64,000 nt of DNA, taken from contig NZ_JAUNLP010000001.1 in the NCBI RefSeq assembly GCF_030532195.1, positions 62,001 to 126,000 on the forward strand, in the 5' to 3' direction. The translations under genes and the position numbers were made by a program. The notes beneath the pieces are model-generated. The model saw only the letters and a list, made by a program, of their open reading frames with translations, made no database searches and was not told the origin of the DNA. This document shows, piece by piece, positions 17,670 through 26,703 of the stretch; within the stretch, counting starts at the first letter, position 1, and every line of letters starts with the position of its first letter. The DNA is from Corynebacterium sp. Lineage in GTDB: Bacteria > Actinomycetota > Actinomycetes > Mycobacteriales > Mycobacteriaceae.

Positions 17670-20600
17670 TTAGCGGTCGGTGCGCTCTTCCAGGTCGCCT
17701 TCGGTATCCAGGTAGGTCTGACGCAGCAGATCCATGCGCTCTGAATCCGGGTTTTCCCACATTCCGCGCTCAGCGGCCTCCATCAGGCGCTCGGAAATAT
17801 CGTGTAGAGCCCAGGGATTCGACTGTTCAAAGAACTCGCGATTTTCTGGGTTCGCAACGTATTCGTCGGTAAGCGTCTCGTACATCCAGTCGTCCATGAC
17901 CTGCGCTGTGGCATCGTAGCCGAAGAGGTAGTCGACCGTCGCCGCCATCTCGAACGCACCCTTGTAGCCGTGTTTCCGCATGGCCTGCATCCAGCGCGGA
18001 TTGACCACGCGCGCACGGAAGACGCGGCGAGTTTCCTCATGCAGAGTGCGGGTGCGCACGGCGTCGGGACGCGTCGAATCGCCCACGTAGGCCTCTGGCG
18101 CGGAGCCGGTGAGCGCGCGGACGGTGGCAATCATGCCGCCGTGGAATTGGAAGTAGTCATCCGAGTCAGCGATGTCGTGCTCGCGGGTGTCGGCGTTTTT
18201 CGCTGCGACCTGAATGCGCCTGTAGGCGGTCTTCATATCGTCAGCGGCCTCTTCCCCGTCGACACCGCGACCGTAGGCATAGCCGCCCCACGTCGTGTAG
18301 ACCTTCGCCAGGTCGGCATCGTCACGCCAGGAGCCGGAGTCAATGAGCTGCAACAGGCCGGCGCCGTACGTGCCCGGCTTGGAACCGAAGATACGGCGCG
18401 GACGTTCCTGCTGGTCGGCCTTGGCGTGGGCGCGCACGTAGTTGTCTTCGTCTGCTTCATCAAGCTTGACGACGAGCTGAAAAGCGTCATCCAAAAGGTC
18501 AATGACATGCGGAAACGCATCACGGAAAAACCCGGAAATACGGACGGTGACATCGATGCGTGGGCGCCCCAACTCCGCCAGCGGAATCGGCTCAAGACCG
18601 ACAATGCGGCGCGAAGCCTCATCCCAAACTGGATGCACACCGATGAGGGCCAGGACTTCGGCGATGTCATCACCGGAGGTACGCATGGCGGAAGTTCCCC
18701 ACACTGACAGACCAACGGACTTCGGGTATTCGCCGTGGTCGGCGCGGTAGCGCTCAATCAAACCGTCGGCGAGGTTGACACCTGTCTCCCACGCCAGCCG
18801 CGACGGCACGGCCTTGGGATCTACCGAGTAGAAGTTACGGCCAGTCGGCAGCACATTGACCAGGCCACGCAGCGGCGATCCCGATGGGCCAGCCGGAATG
18901 AACTCGCCGTCCAGAGCAGCAAGGATTCGCGGAATCTCCTCAGCGGTCTCAGCCAGGCGGGGCAGGATCTCATTGCGGGTAAACTGCAGCAGCTCGACAA
19001 CGCGGTCGAGGCCATTGGGCGCGGTGATGTGGGAGAACTCCTCCGAGCCGATGACATCGGCGACTAGAGCAGCAACCGGCTGGTCCGGGTTATTGACCAC
19101 AGCGGTGACCAGCGCGGTGGCCAGCGCGTCAATGGAGTCAACGGTGACACGGTCATCGCTGCCATCTTCGGCAAGCCCCAGGGCCTCACGCAGGCCCGGC
19201 AGTGTCTGCTTGCCGCCCCACAGCTGGCGGGCACGCAGCATAGTGGTTACGGTGCCAATGAGCGATTCCCCTGCAGGTGCCTCGCCGAGAATATGGAGGC
19301 CACCGCGGATAGCGACGTCCTTGATCTCGCAGAGCCAGCCGTCGACATGCATCAGCATGTCATCGAACACATCCTCATCGGGGCGTTCATCCCACCCTAA
19401 GTCGCGATCCATTTTCGCGGCGGTGAGAAGCGTCCAGATCTCCTGACGAATCGCCGGCAGCTTTGCCGGGTCCATCGCGGAGATGTTCTGGTGCTCGTCG
19501 AGGAGCTGCTCCAAACGCGTGATATCGCCATAGGATTCGGCGCGCGCCATCGGTGGGATGAGATGGTCAATGAGAGTAGCATGTGCGCGGCGCTTGGCCT
19601 GCGTGCCCTCACCTGGATCATTGACCAGGAAGGGATAGATCATCGGCAGCTCACCGATGGCAGCGTCCGGGCCGCAGGATGCGGACAGGCCGACGGTCTT
19701 ACCCGGCAGCCATTCCAGGTTGCCGTGCTTGCCCATGTGCACCACCGCGTCAGCGCCGAAACCGCCATCAGCCTGTGGCAGAGACAGGAAGCGGTAGCAC
19801 GCCAGGTAGTGATGCGTCGGCGGCAAATCCGGGTCATGGTAGATGCCAACGGGGTTGTCACCGAATCCGCGCGGTGGCTGCACCATGACGACAATATTGC
19901 CGAAGGTCAGACCCGCAATGTAGATGTCCTGCGTATCCGGGTGTACGTAGAGGCTGCCCGGCGCGGCACCCCACTTGTCCTCCATGTCGGCGCGGAGCTG
20001 ATCCGGCAGAGTGTTGAAGAACTGCTGGTAAGTCGCAGCAGGCAGGCGGAGCTCGGCGGCCTCCATGACCTCTTCGGTCAGCCAGTCCGGGTCCTGGCCG
20101 CCCGCATCGATAATGGCGTGCATGAACTTATCGGGCTCATCGGAACCATCGTTGGCGGTGGCATATCCGGGGATTTTGGTGGTGTCGCCGAGGTTGTATC
20201 CGGCGTCGTCAAGCGCGTGCAGCACCTTCAGCGTGGATGCTGGCGTGTCCAGGCCTACGGCGTTGCCGATGCGCGCGTGCTTGGTGGGGTACGCCGAGAG
20301 CATGACGGCGACGCGTTTGTCGGCGTTGTGGATGTGGCGCAGCGCGGCGTAGCGCGTGGCGATACCGGCCAGTCGATCGCAGCGCTCGAGGTCGGGGACG
20401 TAGGAAATGAGCTGGTCGGAGTCGATTTCCTTAAAGGAAAATGCGACGGAGATAATGCGGCCGTCGAATTCGGGGACAGCGACCTGCGTGGCGACGTCCA
20501 GCGGGGAGAGCCCCTCGTCGTTGTCCTCCCACGCGGCCTTGGAGGAGGTCAGGGCAAGCCCCTGGATGATGGGGATGTTGAGGTCGGCAAGTGCTGCGAC

Positions 20601-21335
20601 ATCCCATCCGTCATCGTCTTGCCCGGCCTGTGCGAGTGCCGGACGGTTACCGCCGGCGGCGAGCACCGTGGTAATCAGCGCGTCGCAGGAGGCCATCTCC
20701 GCCAGCAGCTCTTCGCTGGCGGTGCGCAGGGAAGCGGCGAAGATGGGCTTAGCGACGTAGCCGCGAGCCTCCACTGCGTCTGCGAGTGCCTCGATGTAGT
20801 GCGTATTTCCCGCCAGATGCTGGGCTCGGTAGTAAATAATGCCGACTGTGCCGTGGGAGTCGGCCTCGGAGACCGTGGATTCGCGATCCAGGAAACCCCA
20901 GGCAGGCATGCGCTGGGGCTCCTCAAAACCAAGACCGGTCAACAGCAGCGTGTCAGAGAGGAAATTGTGCAGCTGCTCGAGGTTCTTCGAGCCACCTTCG
21001 GCCAGGTAGATATGCGTCTGCGTGGCGACGTTCGCCGGGACCGTGGAGTACTCGGTCAGTTCGGCATCCGGTGCCTGCTCGCCTGAAACAAGCACAGTGG
21101 GAATACCGGAGTTGACGAAGTAGTCGACGCCGGATTCCCATGCGCGGCGGCCACCGAGAAGACGGATGATGACGACATCGGCGCCATCGGCAAGCGTTGG
21201 TAGATCATCATCGAGTAGGCGCGCCGGGTTGGCCCAGCGGTAAGAAACCTCCGAGTTGGCCTGGCTGGCAGCGCGAGCGGATAGCAGGTCGGTATCGGAG
21301 GTCGACAGCAGCAGAATCACGGTGTCGTCATTCAC
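17670..21335 (-). CDS. cobN: Aerobic cobaltochelatase subunit CobN
   Basis: At 1,221 residues this is a full-length member of the CobN/magnesium-chelatase H family. Recognisable segments are YHDPDLPPTHHYLACYRFL, VVHMGKHGNLEWLPGKTVGLS, the mid-protein GRNFYSVDPKAVPS, and WGTSAMRTSGDDIAEVLALIG. The C-terminal GYKGAFEMAATVDYLFGYDA is also typical. It inserts cobalt into hydrogenobyrinic acid a,c-diamide with ATP-driven AAA+ partners that are not in this window. The start is GTG 21335, immediately after AGGAA, an unusually short SD spacing. Its leader contains a cobalamin riboswitch, so expression should fall when B12 is plentiful. Confidence 0.95.
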   Translation of the reverse strand: MNDDTVILLLSTSDTDLLSARAASQANSEVSYRWANPARLLDDDLPTLADGADVVIIRLLGGRRAWESGVDYFVNSGIPTVLVSGEQAPDAELTEYSTVPANVATQTHIYLAEGGSKNLEQLHNFLSDTLLLTGLGFEEPQRMPAWGFLDRESTVSEADSHGTVGIIYYRAQHLAGNTHYIEALADAVEARGYVAKPIFAASLRTASEELLAEMASCDALITTVLAAGGNRPALAQAGQDDDGWDVAALADLNIPIIQGLALTSSKAAWEDNDEGLSPLDVATQVAVPEFDGRIISVAFSFKEIDSDQLISYVPDLERCDRLAGIATRYAALRHIHNADKRVAVMLSAYPTKHARIGNAVGLDTPASTLKVLHALDDAGYNLGDTTKIPGYATANDGSDEPDKFMHAIIDAGGQDPDWLTEEVMEAAELRLPAATYQQFFNTLPDQLRADMEDKWGAAPGSLYVHPDTQDIYIAGLTFGNIVVMVQPPRGFGDNPVGIYHDPDLPPTHHYLACYRFLSLPQADGGFGADAVVHMGKHGNLEWLPGKTVGLSASCGPDAAIGELPMIYPFLVNDPGEGTQAKRRAHATLIDHLIPPMARAESYGDITRLEQLLDEHQNISAMDPAKLPAIRQEIWTLLTAAKMDRDLGWDERPDEDVFDDMLMHVDGWLCEIKDVAIRGGLHILGEAPAGESLIGTVTTMLRARQLWGGKQTLPGLREALGLAEDGSDDRVTVDSIDALATALVTAVVNNPDQPVAALVADVIGSEEFSHITAPNGLDRVVELLQFTRNEILPRLAETAEEIPRILAALDGEFIPAGPSGSPLRGLVNVLPTGRNFYSVDPKAVPSRLAWETGVNLADGLIERYRADHGEYPKSVGLSVWGTSAMRTSGDDIAEVLALIGVHPVWDEASRRIVGLEPIPLAELGRPRIDVTVRISGFFRDAFPHVIDLLDDAFQLVVKLDEADEDNYVRAHAKADQQERPRRIFGSKPGTYGAGLLQLIDSGSWRDDADLAKVYTTWGGYAYGRGVDGEEAADDMKTAYRRIQVAAKNADTREHDIADSDDYFQFHGGMIATVRALTGSAPEAYVGDSTRPDAVRTRTLHEETRRVFRARVVNPRWMQAMRKHGYKGAFEMAATVDYLFGYDATAQVMDDWMYETLTDEYVANPENREFFEQSNPWALHDISERLMEAAERGMWENPDSERMDLLRQTYLDTEGDLEERTDR

Positions 21336-21344
21336 TTCCTGGGG

Positions 21345-21475
21345 AGCAACGCGTCCCCGGTCGGCGGGAGCCTGCCTATAAAAATGACGAGGTCTGACTG
21401 TAACAGTGGCGCGACCGTGCGGGATTTCACCGAGCTTCTCGCCAGAGGCAGGGCAATGGAATACTGCCTAACTCT
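21345..21475 (-). promoter_or_regulatory. Cobalamin riboswitch upstream of cobN
   Basis: The minus-strand leader contains the conserved core elements: CTCGGTGAAATCCCGCACGG, then GCGCCACTGT, then AGTCAGACCTCG. These are the conserved segments of B12 riboswitches. Downstream, GGGGA and TCCCC can pair just ahead of the AGGAA ribosome-binding site of cobN. This suggests translational control, since no U-tract terminator is seen. Boundaries are approximate. Confidence 0.9.
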
Positions 21476-21490
21476 ACTGCAGTCGGTTTA

Positions 21491-22975
21491 CTACAGTTCG
21501 AGCGACTGCTCTGCCTGCTGTTCCGGGAAGTGTGCCCAGAGGAAGTCGGTGGCCTGATTCAGCTCAGCCAGCATTGGCACAACGTGGTTCAGACCGGTCT
21601 TCGGAATGAGCTTCGGGGTTGGATTTTCGTAGTATTCCAGCTCCGTGAATCCGAGGTTCAGCCAGGAATCGCGGAGCTTGTGCACCTGGTTGATGGGGAT
21701 GATGTCGTCGTTTTGACCGGAGTACAGGAACACCGGCGCATTTGGCACGAAGTTACCGACGCGCTGACGGGCGAGCTCCTTTTGTACTGGTTCATAGCGC
21801 TTAATCAGTTCACCGAGGGATTCACCGCTGGTGGTGTACTGATCAGTTGTTTCAAAAGCGTGATGGAACGCGAGGCCTGCTGCGCAGTAGTTGCCTACGT
21901 TATCCAGAAGGTTCTTTCCTTTCTCGTTGATTTCTTCTTCCAGCACGCGGCGCAGCTCCGGGTCCTTATCCAGCACGGAGTTAATCGCCAGTGCAATGGC
22001 GGCGGTCAGCGAAGTGCCATCAATCTGATCGAGTACATTGGCCAGGTCAGACGGTGGGCCGCCTGCGGAGGTGGCGGTGACATGTAGCTCTGGGGCGTAG
22101 ACACCAGCGCGTTCAGCCGCAGCGGCGGCCGCGGAACCACCTTGTGAGTAGCCGTAAATGCCGACTGGAGCTGCCTTATCCACACCGAGTTCGTGGGAGG
22201 CAGACACTGCATCCAGCAGGGATTGCGCCGAGGCAATGTTGTCCACATAGTCCTGATTGCCCTGGGCGTTGCGGTGGTGATCAATCATCACCACGGTCGC
22301 ACCGCGCTTTAAGTTGGCGACCAGCGGAATCGTCTCATAAGGGGCGACCACGTCCATTGGGCCGAATTGAATTTCCAGGCCGGTCTGCTCGGAAATTGAC
22401 GGGTCACATTTCTCGGCACTGCCCTGTGTGCCCGGCGCGATGGCCACTACAGGACGCGGCCCCTTGCCCTTCCACTCCGTTTTTGGAGTCACCACAATTG
22501 CAGTGTCCACGCTTGGGTTGCCCAGCGAATCCGTGGAGTTGTAGTGAATACGATGCGCATCGGCATTCCACAGCTTGTCATTGACCATCATTTTGGCTTT
22601 TTCGCTCTTGACCAGTGTGCCAGCGTTGCCAGTACGAGTGGGTGTCAGCGGCAGTGAATTGAGCGGGGAGGCTGCAGCGACGCGAGCCTGTTCCGGGGTC
22701 AGTTGCCTGGTGCTTCCGTCATCACTGCCCTTATCCCCCTCCGAGCTGGAGCCCTTATCCGACAGGCCCAACATGCCCTTCACATTCGGGTTGGGCAGCT
22801 TGCCATAGCCGGGAAGCTCCACCACGCCTCCCAGCTCAGGCAGCTGCGCGGTCGCGGGCGACGCAAGACCGATGGTGACAAGCCCAGCCAAGGTCACCGC
22901 AATGCCGGTGCGGGTTGCTGCTCCTGGACGTCGTAAAGCAGACGGAGACGATATATTCGTGCGGCGAAGTGCCAT
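21491..22975 (-). CDS. Secreted lipase (LIP family, alpha/beta hydrolase)
   Basis: The 494-residue precursor has a long signal peptide (RTGIAVTLAGLVTIGLA) with likely cleavage after ATA43. A low-complexity Gly/Ser/Asp linker spans about residues 72-90, and a secretory-lipase domain follows. The nucleophile S277 is in GIYGYSQGGSAAA. An oxyanion-type PVVAIAPGTQG lies upstream, and candidate acid and histidine are in GQNDDIIP and GLNHVVPM. It should hydrolyse triacylglycerols or other esters outside the cytoplasm. GAGGAG precedes the ATG. It lies between cobN and cobG but has no obvious metabolic tie to them. Confidence 0.88.
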   Translation of the reverse strand: MALRRTNISSPSALRRPGAATRTGIAVTLAGLVTIGLASPATAQLPELGGVVELPGYGKLPNPNVKGMLGLSDKGSSSEGDKGSDDGSTRQLTPEQARVAAASPLNSLPLTPTRTGNAGTLVKSEKAKMMVNDKLWNADAHRIHYNSTDSLGNPSVDTAIVVTPKTEWKGKGPRPVVAIAPGTQGSAEKCDPSISEQTGLEIQFGPMDVVAPYETIPLVANLKRGATVVMIDHHRNAQGNQDYVDNIASAQSLLDAVSASHELGVDKAAPVGIYGYSQGGSAAAAAAERAGVYAPELHVTATSAGGPPSDLANVLDQIDGTSLTAAIALAINSVLDKDPELRRVLEEEINEKGKNLLDNVGNYCAAGLAFHHAFETTDQYTTSGESLGELIKRYEPVQKELARQRVGNFVPNAPVFLYSGQNDDIIPINQVHKLRDSWLNLGFTELEYYENPTPKLIPKTGLNHVVPMLAELNQATDFLWAHFPEQQAEQSLEL

Positions 22976-23044
22976 AGAAACTCCTCGGATATAAAACTGG
23001 CCGTCTCCTGCAGCGGGCTAGTGCCACAGAAGAGGCAATTATTG

Positions 23045-23074
23045 ATGCCGACCCGGCATTTGAATAGAAGTATA
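23045..23074 (-). promoter_or_regulatory. Candidate lipase promoter with downstream palindrome
   Basis: On the minus strand TATACT (23074-23069) could be the -10 box of the lipase. Just downstream of the predicted start site is the perfect inverted repeat ATGCCG-ACC-CGGCAT (23045-23059), well placed for a repressor or a leader hairpin. Confidence 0.4.
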
Positions 23075-23154
23075 AAAGTTTAAGGGGGAAAGTAGAGAGT
23101 TTTGCTTGAAAATTAGAAAGTTTCTTTTTCTGTGATGTGCGTATCCTTAGAACT

Positions 23155-24330
23155 ATGACTGCAACTGATAACGGAGCTCGTACTCGCCAGGACGGTTGCC
23201 CTGGTAGTCGAAAGATGCATCTCGCCGCTGACGGTGCCATTGGACGCCTGCGTTTCCCTGGCGGTTTCCTGCCCGCGCCGGGTTTTGAAGTGCTCGCTGA
23301 CCTGGCAGAAAACTTCGGCGATGGGGATATTCACTTCACCTCCCGCGGCAATGTTCAGATTCGCGGAATTAAGAACTCCGGAGCATTCGCCGACGCTGCT
23401 GAGGAGGAAAAGCTAGTTCCCTCCACCAGCCATGACCGCGTGCGCAATATCCTGCAATCCCCCCTGTCCGGACGCGTCGGCGGCAAGGCTGATGTCCGTG
23501 AACTGGTCCAAGAGTTCGACAAAGCGCTAATCGCGGAGCCGACGCTGGCCACACTGCCTGGTCGCACACTCATGGCGCTCGACGACGGACGCGGCGACGT
23601 GCTCGGCGAGCGCCCGGACTTCGGCGCAGTCGCACACGATGATGACACCTTCGAGCTCATCATCGGCGGCGAGACCTCGGGGCTCATCGTCTCGCGTGAC
23701 GACGTCGTGGAGGCCCTGGTCGCCACAGCGAAAGTGTGGAACGACAGCCGCGGCACGGCCTGGCGCATCGCCGAGGCAGATGCGGCCGACCGCGTTGCCA
23801 AGGAAGTCGAGGAACGCCTCGGTGACAAGGTCCGTCGCCAGGATCCAACCCCTGCTGAGAAATTCGATGCCACCGCTGGGCTGTCCCGCCAGATTGGCTG
23901 GATTGACCAGCCGGATGGTCTGGTGAGCCTGGCTGCAGGCCTGCGCTTTGGTGTCCTGCCAGCCCGTCTTGCCCGCGCGATTGCACAGACGCAGGTGCCA
24001 GTTCACATCACGCCGTGGTACTCGCTGATTCTTCACGACTTGGAGGAAGAAGTCGCGGAGCAGGTGGTCAAGGTGCTCGCGCCGAATGGCCTAATCTTTG
24101 ACCGCAAGTCCACCTGGCTGCGCGTGACCGCCTGCACTGGTCGCCCAGGCTGCGTGAAGTCCCTGGCAGATACCCGTGGCGACGCCGCACATGCCATTGC
24201 CCAAGACCGCCTGCCGGATGGCCGCGTGCACTTCTCCGGATGTGAACGCCGCTGCGGCAAGCCCAAGGGCGGCTACTTCGATTATCTTGCCACCGGTGAT
24301 GGCGAGTATGAAGTCACGGCGATTGATTAA
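23155..24330 (+). CDS. cobG: Precorrin-3B synthase (nitrite/sulfite reductase-like)
   Basis: The 391-residue protein has two ferredoxin-like half domains (GDIHFTSRGNVQIRGI near the N-terminus, LRFGVLPARLARAIA in the second half). The C-terminal Fe-S/siroheme cysteines are CTGRPGC and CERRCGKPKGG, as in CobG. It is the O2-dependent step of the aerobic cobalamin pathway that converts precorrin-3A to precorrin-3B. The start MTATDNG at 23155 has no SD; the GTG at 23137 is an alternative. It is divergent from the lipase. Confidence 0.9.
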   Translation: MTATDNGARTRQDGCPGSRKMHLAADGAIGRLRFPGGFLPAPGFEVLADLAENFGDGDIHFTSRGNVQIRGIKNSGAFADAAEEEKLVPSTSHDRVRNILQSPLSGRVGGKADVRELVQEFDKALIAEPTLATLPGRTLMALDDGRGDVLGERPDFGAVAHDDDTFELIIGGETSGLIVSRDDVVEALVATAKVWNDSRGTAWRIAEADAADRVAKEVEERLGDKVRRQDPTPAEKFDATAGLSRQIGWIDQPDGLVSLAAGLRFGVLPARLARAIAQTQVPVHITPWYSLILHDLEEEVAEQVVKVLAPNGLIFDRKSTWLRVTACTGRPGCVKSLADTRGDAAHAIAQDRLPDGRVHFSGCERRCGKPKGGYFDYLATGDGEYEVTAID

Positions 24331-24360
24331 CTGCAGCTAATCAGCAGTCAGATGGTATAA

Positions 24361-24413
24361 AGTCGGCCGGTTCGTCAGCGCATGGATTGCGCGTCGAGCC
24401 GGCCGACTATTCT
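24361..24413 (+). terminator. Hairpin after cobG merging into a possible cobH promoter
   Basis: Perfect 10-bp arms AGTCGGCCGG (24361-24370) and CCGGCCGACT (24399-24408) hold an inner GCGC/GCGC stem. TATTCT at 24408-24413 directly follows. This could be a terminator or attenuator for cobG and at the same time the -10 box for a leaderless cobH message starting near its ATG at 24422. Confidence 0.55.
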
Positions 24414-24421
24414 TAGAGCCT

Positions 24422-25072
24422 ATGAAGCGCTTTGAGTACAACACCGATGGTGCGGATATCTACCGCAACTCATTTGCCATTATCCGAGCCGAAAGCGATC
24501 TTTCCCGCTTTGATGCCGATGAAGAAACCGTCGCCGTCCGCATGATTCATGCCGCTGGTCAGACCGACCTGGCCAAGGATATCGTCTTCTCCCCCGGTGC
24601 TGTCTGCGCTGCCCGCCAAGCACTTGAGGCCGGTGCTCCTATTTTCACCGATGTCAACATGATTGCTTCTGGCATTACTCGCAAGCGTCTGCCCGCCGAC
24701 AATGAGGTCATCTGCCTGCTGCGTGATGAGCGCGTACCGGAGCTGGCCAAGGAGCTCGGCACCACTCGCACCGCTGCTGCAGTGGAATTGTGGAAGCCAC
24801 GCCTGGAGGGCGCCGTCGTCGCCATCGGCAATGCCCCGACTGCGCTGTTCCACCTGCTCAACCGTATCAATGAGGGATCCTTCCCCATGCCAGCTGCCAT
24901 TTTGGCCATGCCGGTGGGCTTCGTCGGTGCCGCCGAATCCAAGCAGGCCACCATCGATTCGGGTGCCGAGAATCCAGAGTTGAAGTACATCGCCGTCACC
25001 GGTCGCCGTGGCGGTTCCGCCATTACGTGTGCTGCCATCAATGCCATCGCCACCGCAAAGGAGATCCTCTAA
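24422..25072 (+). CDS. cobH: Precorrin-8X methylmutase
   Basis: The 216-residue enzyme shows the family pattern: RMIHAAGQTDLAKDIVFSPGA carries the catalytic histidine in two adjoining segments. IFTDVNMIASGI and GNAPTALFHLL with MPVGFVGAAESK follow, forming the precorrin-binding cleft. It moves a methyl from C11 to C12 to form hydrogenobyrinate. No SD is present and a -10-like box lies 9-14 bases upstream, so the mRNA may be leaderless. The next gene starts three bases after its stop. Confidence 0.95.
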   Translation: MKRFEYNTDGADIYRNSFAIIRAESDLSRFDADEETVAVRMIHAAGQTDLAKDIVFSPGAVCAARQALEAGAPIFTDVNMIASGITRKRLPADNEVICLLRDERVPELAKELGTTRTAAAVELWKPRLEGAVVAIGNAPTALFHLLNRINEGSFPMPAAILAMPVGFVGAAESKQATIDSGAENPELKYIAVTGRRGGSAITCAAINAIATAKEIL

Positions 25073-25075
25073 CTC

Positions 25076-26698
25076 ATGTCCACCTCCTATAGCGCACAGC
25101 CCGGTCATCTCTACGGTGTCGGCCTCGGCCCTGGCGATGCCGGACTAATCACCCTCCGCGGCGCCGAGATTATCCGCACCGCCGACGTCATCGCCTATCA
25201 TGCAGGCACACACGGACGTTCCACTGCACGGTCAATCGCCGCTGAACTCATCGATGCGCGTGACGACGCTGCCGTGGAGGAACAACTTCAGTACCCAGTA
25301 ACCACCGGGCGTCCAGCCGATTACCGCGATCAGTTGGCTGGATTCTACGCAGAGGCAACCGAACGCCTGCATAACCACCTTGCTGCAGGTCGCAGCGTGG
25401 CTGTGCTGTCTCTGGGCGATCCTATGCTCTATAGCTCGTACCAGCACCTGCACCACGCATTGAGTGCCGACTTCCCCACAGACATCATTCCAGGGGTGGC
25501 GAGCATTAATGCGGCAGCCGCAGAGCTCGGCCAGCCCCTGGGCGAGGCCACTGAAATTGTCAGTGTCATCCCCGCGACTGCGGACTCTGACCGAATCGCT
25601 GCAGCCCTGTCGGCCGCTGATTGCGTAGTCATTATGAAGCTGGGCAAGAACGTGGAGAAGGTGCGCAACGCTCTGCAGGATGCCGGGATGCTGGAACGCG
25701 CCTACGTGGTCGAACGCGCCACCATGGATGAGCACATCACCTACTCACTTGCCGATGCCAATCCAGAGAAGGTCCCCTACTTTGCAGTGGCTGTGGTGCC
25801 GTCGGAAATTTACGGCACCGAGCGCAGCGTCTCCGGTGCGGCTGCAGTGAAGGCAGCTGGCGCAACGCAGGACGCACCGAGAGCTGACACCGTCTTAGCA
25901 ACCGATGCGAACAAGCCAACCACTGGCGAGGTTGTCGTCGTTGGTCTCGGCCCCGGCGCCGAGCGTTGGACTACGCCGGAAGTCACCGACGAACTTGCTC
26001 GCGCCACCGACTTGGTGGGCTACTCCACCTACATCAACCGCGTGCCTGAGCGTGCCGGGCAGCGCCGCCATCTGTCTGACAACCGCGTGGAGGCAGAGCG
26101 CGCCACGATGGCTCTGGATATCGCCAAGCGTGGCGGTCGCGTGGCCGTCGTCAGCTCTGGCGACCCAGGGGTTTTCGCGATGGCGGCGGCCGTGCTGGAA
26201 GTCGCCGATGATGACACCTGGCGCGACGTGCCAGTCCGCGTAGTGCCAGGCATGACTGCAGCGCAAGCAGTCGCAAGTCGCGTCGGCGCTCCCCTTGGCC
26301 ACGACTTTGCGATGCTGAGTCTCTCCGATCGGTTGAAGCCCTGGGATGTCGTCGTCAAGCGTGTGCGTGCTGTAGCGAGCGCGGATATGGCGTTTGCGGT
26401 CTACAACCCTGCGTCGAAGTCGCGGAGGTGGCAGATTCGGGAGCTGCGCGCGCTGGCAATGGAATACCGTGACCCGTCGACGCCGGTGATTGTGGCGCGG
26501 GCGGTTGGCTCGGAGCAGGAGAATGTCACCGTGACGACGCTGGCGGAGTTCGATCCGGATGTTGTCGATATGCGCACGATGGTGATTATCGGCTCGTCGT
26601 CGACGAAGACGTACCGCGCCGGTAACACGACGCGTGTCTATACCGCTCGCCACTACGGTGAGGGCGGTACCAGCGGAACTGGTGAGTTGCTGCGGTAG
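25076..26698 (+). CDS. cobIJ: CobI-CobJ fusion: precorrin-2 C20-methyltransferase / precorrin-3B C17-methyltransferase
   Basis: The 540-residue protein contains two tetrapyrrole methylases. The first (about residues 8-250) opens with GHLYGVGLGPGDAGLITLRG and contains VAVLSLGDPMLYSSYQ. After a linker near 255-280, the second opens with GEVVVVGLGPGAERWTTPE and contains VAVVSSGDPGVFAMAA and VVPGMTAAQAVASRVGAPL. Both use SAM to methylate the corrin ring. This fusion is usual in actinobacteria. The SD GGAG lies inside the end of cobH, so translation is probably coupled. It meets cobK tail to tail with only five bases between stops. Confidence 0.95.
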   Translation: MSTSYSAQPGHLYGVGLGPGDAGLITLRGAEIIRTADVIAYHAGTHGRSTARSIAAELIDARDDAAVEEQLQYPVTTGRPADYRDQLAGFYAEATERLHNHLAAGRSVAVLSLGDPMLYSSYQHLHHALSADFPTDIIPGVASINAAAAELGQPLGEATEIVSVIPATADSDRIAAALSAADCVVIMKLGKNVEKVRNALQDAGMLERAYVVERATMDEHITYSLADANPEKVPYFAVAVVPSEIYGTERSVSGAAAVKAAGATQDAPRADTVLATDANKPTTGEVVVVGLGPGAERWTTPEVTDELARATDLVGYSTYINRVPERAGQRRHLSDNRVEAERATMALDIAKRGGRVAVVSSGDPGVFAMAAAVLEVADDDTWRDVPVRVVPGMTAAQAVASRVGAPLGHDFAMLSLSDRLKPWDVVVKRVRAVASADMAFAVYNPASKSRRWQIRELRALAMEYRDPSTPVIVARAVGSEQENVTVTTLAEFDPDVVDMRTMVIIGSSSTKTYRAGNTTRVYTARHYGEGGTSGTGELLR

Positions 26699-26703
26699 GC
26701 GCC

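Noticed and set aside
19491..21086. 531-residue open frame on the plus strand inside cobN
   Set aside because: It is the antisense shadow of cobN, produced by high G+C codon positions. It has no family features, and cobN is certain.
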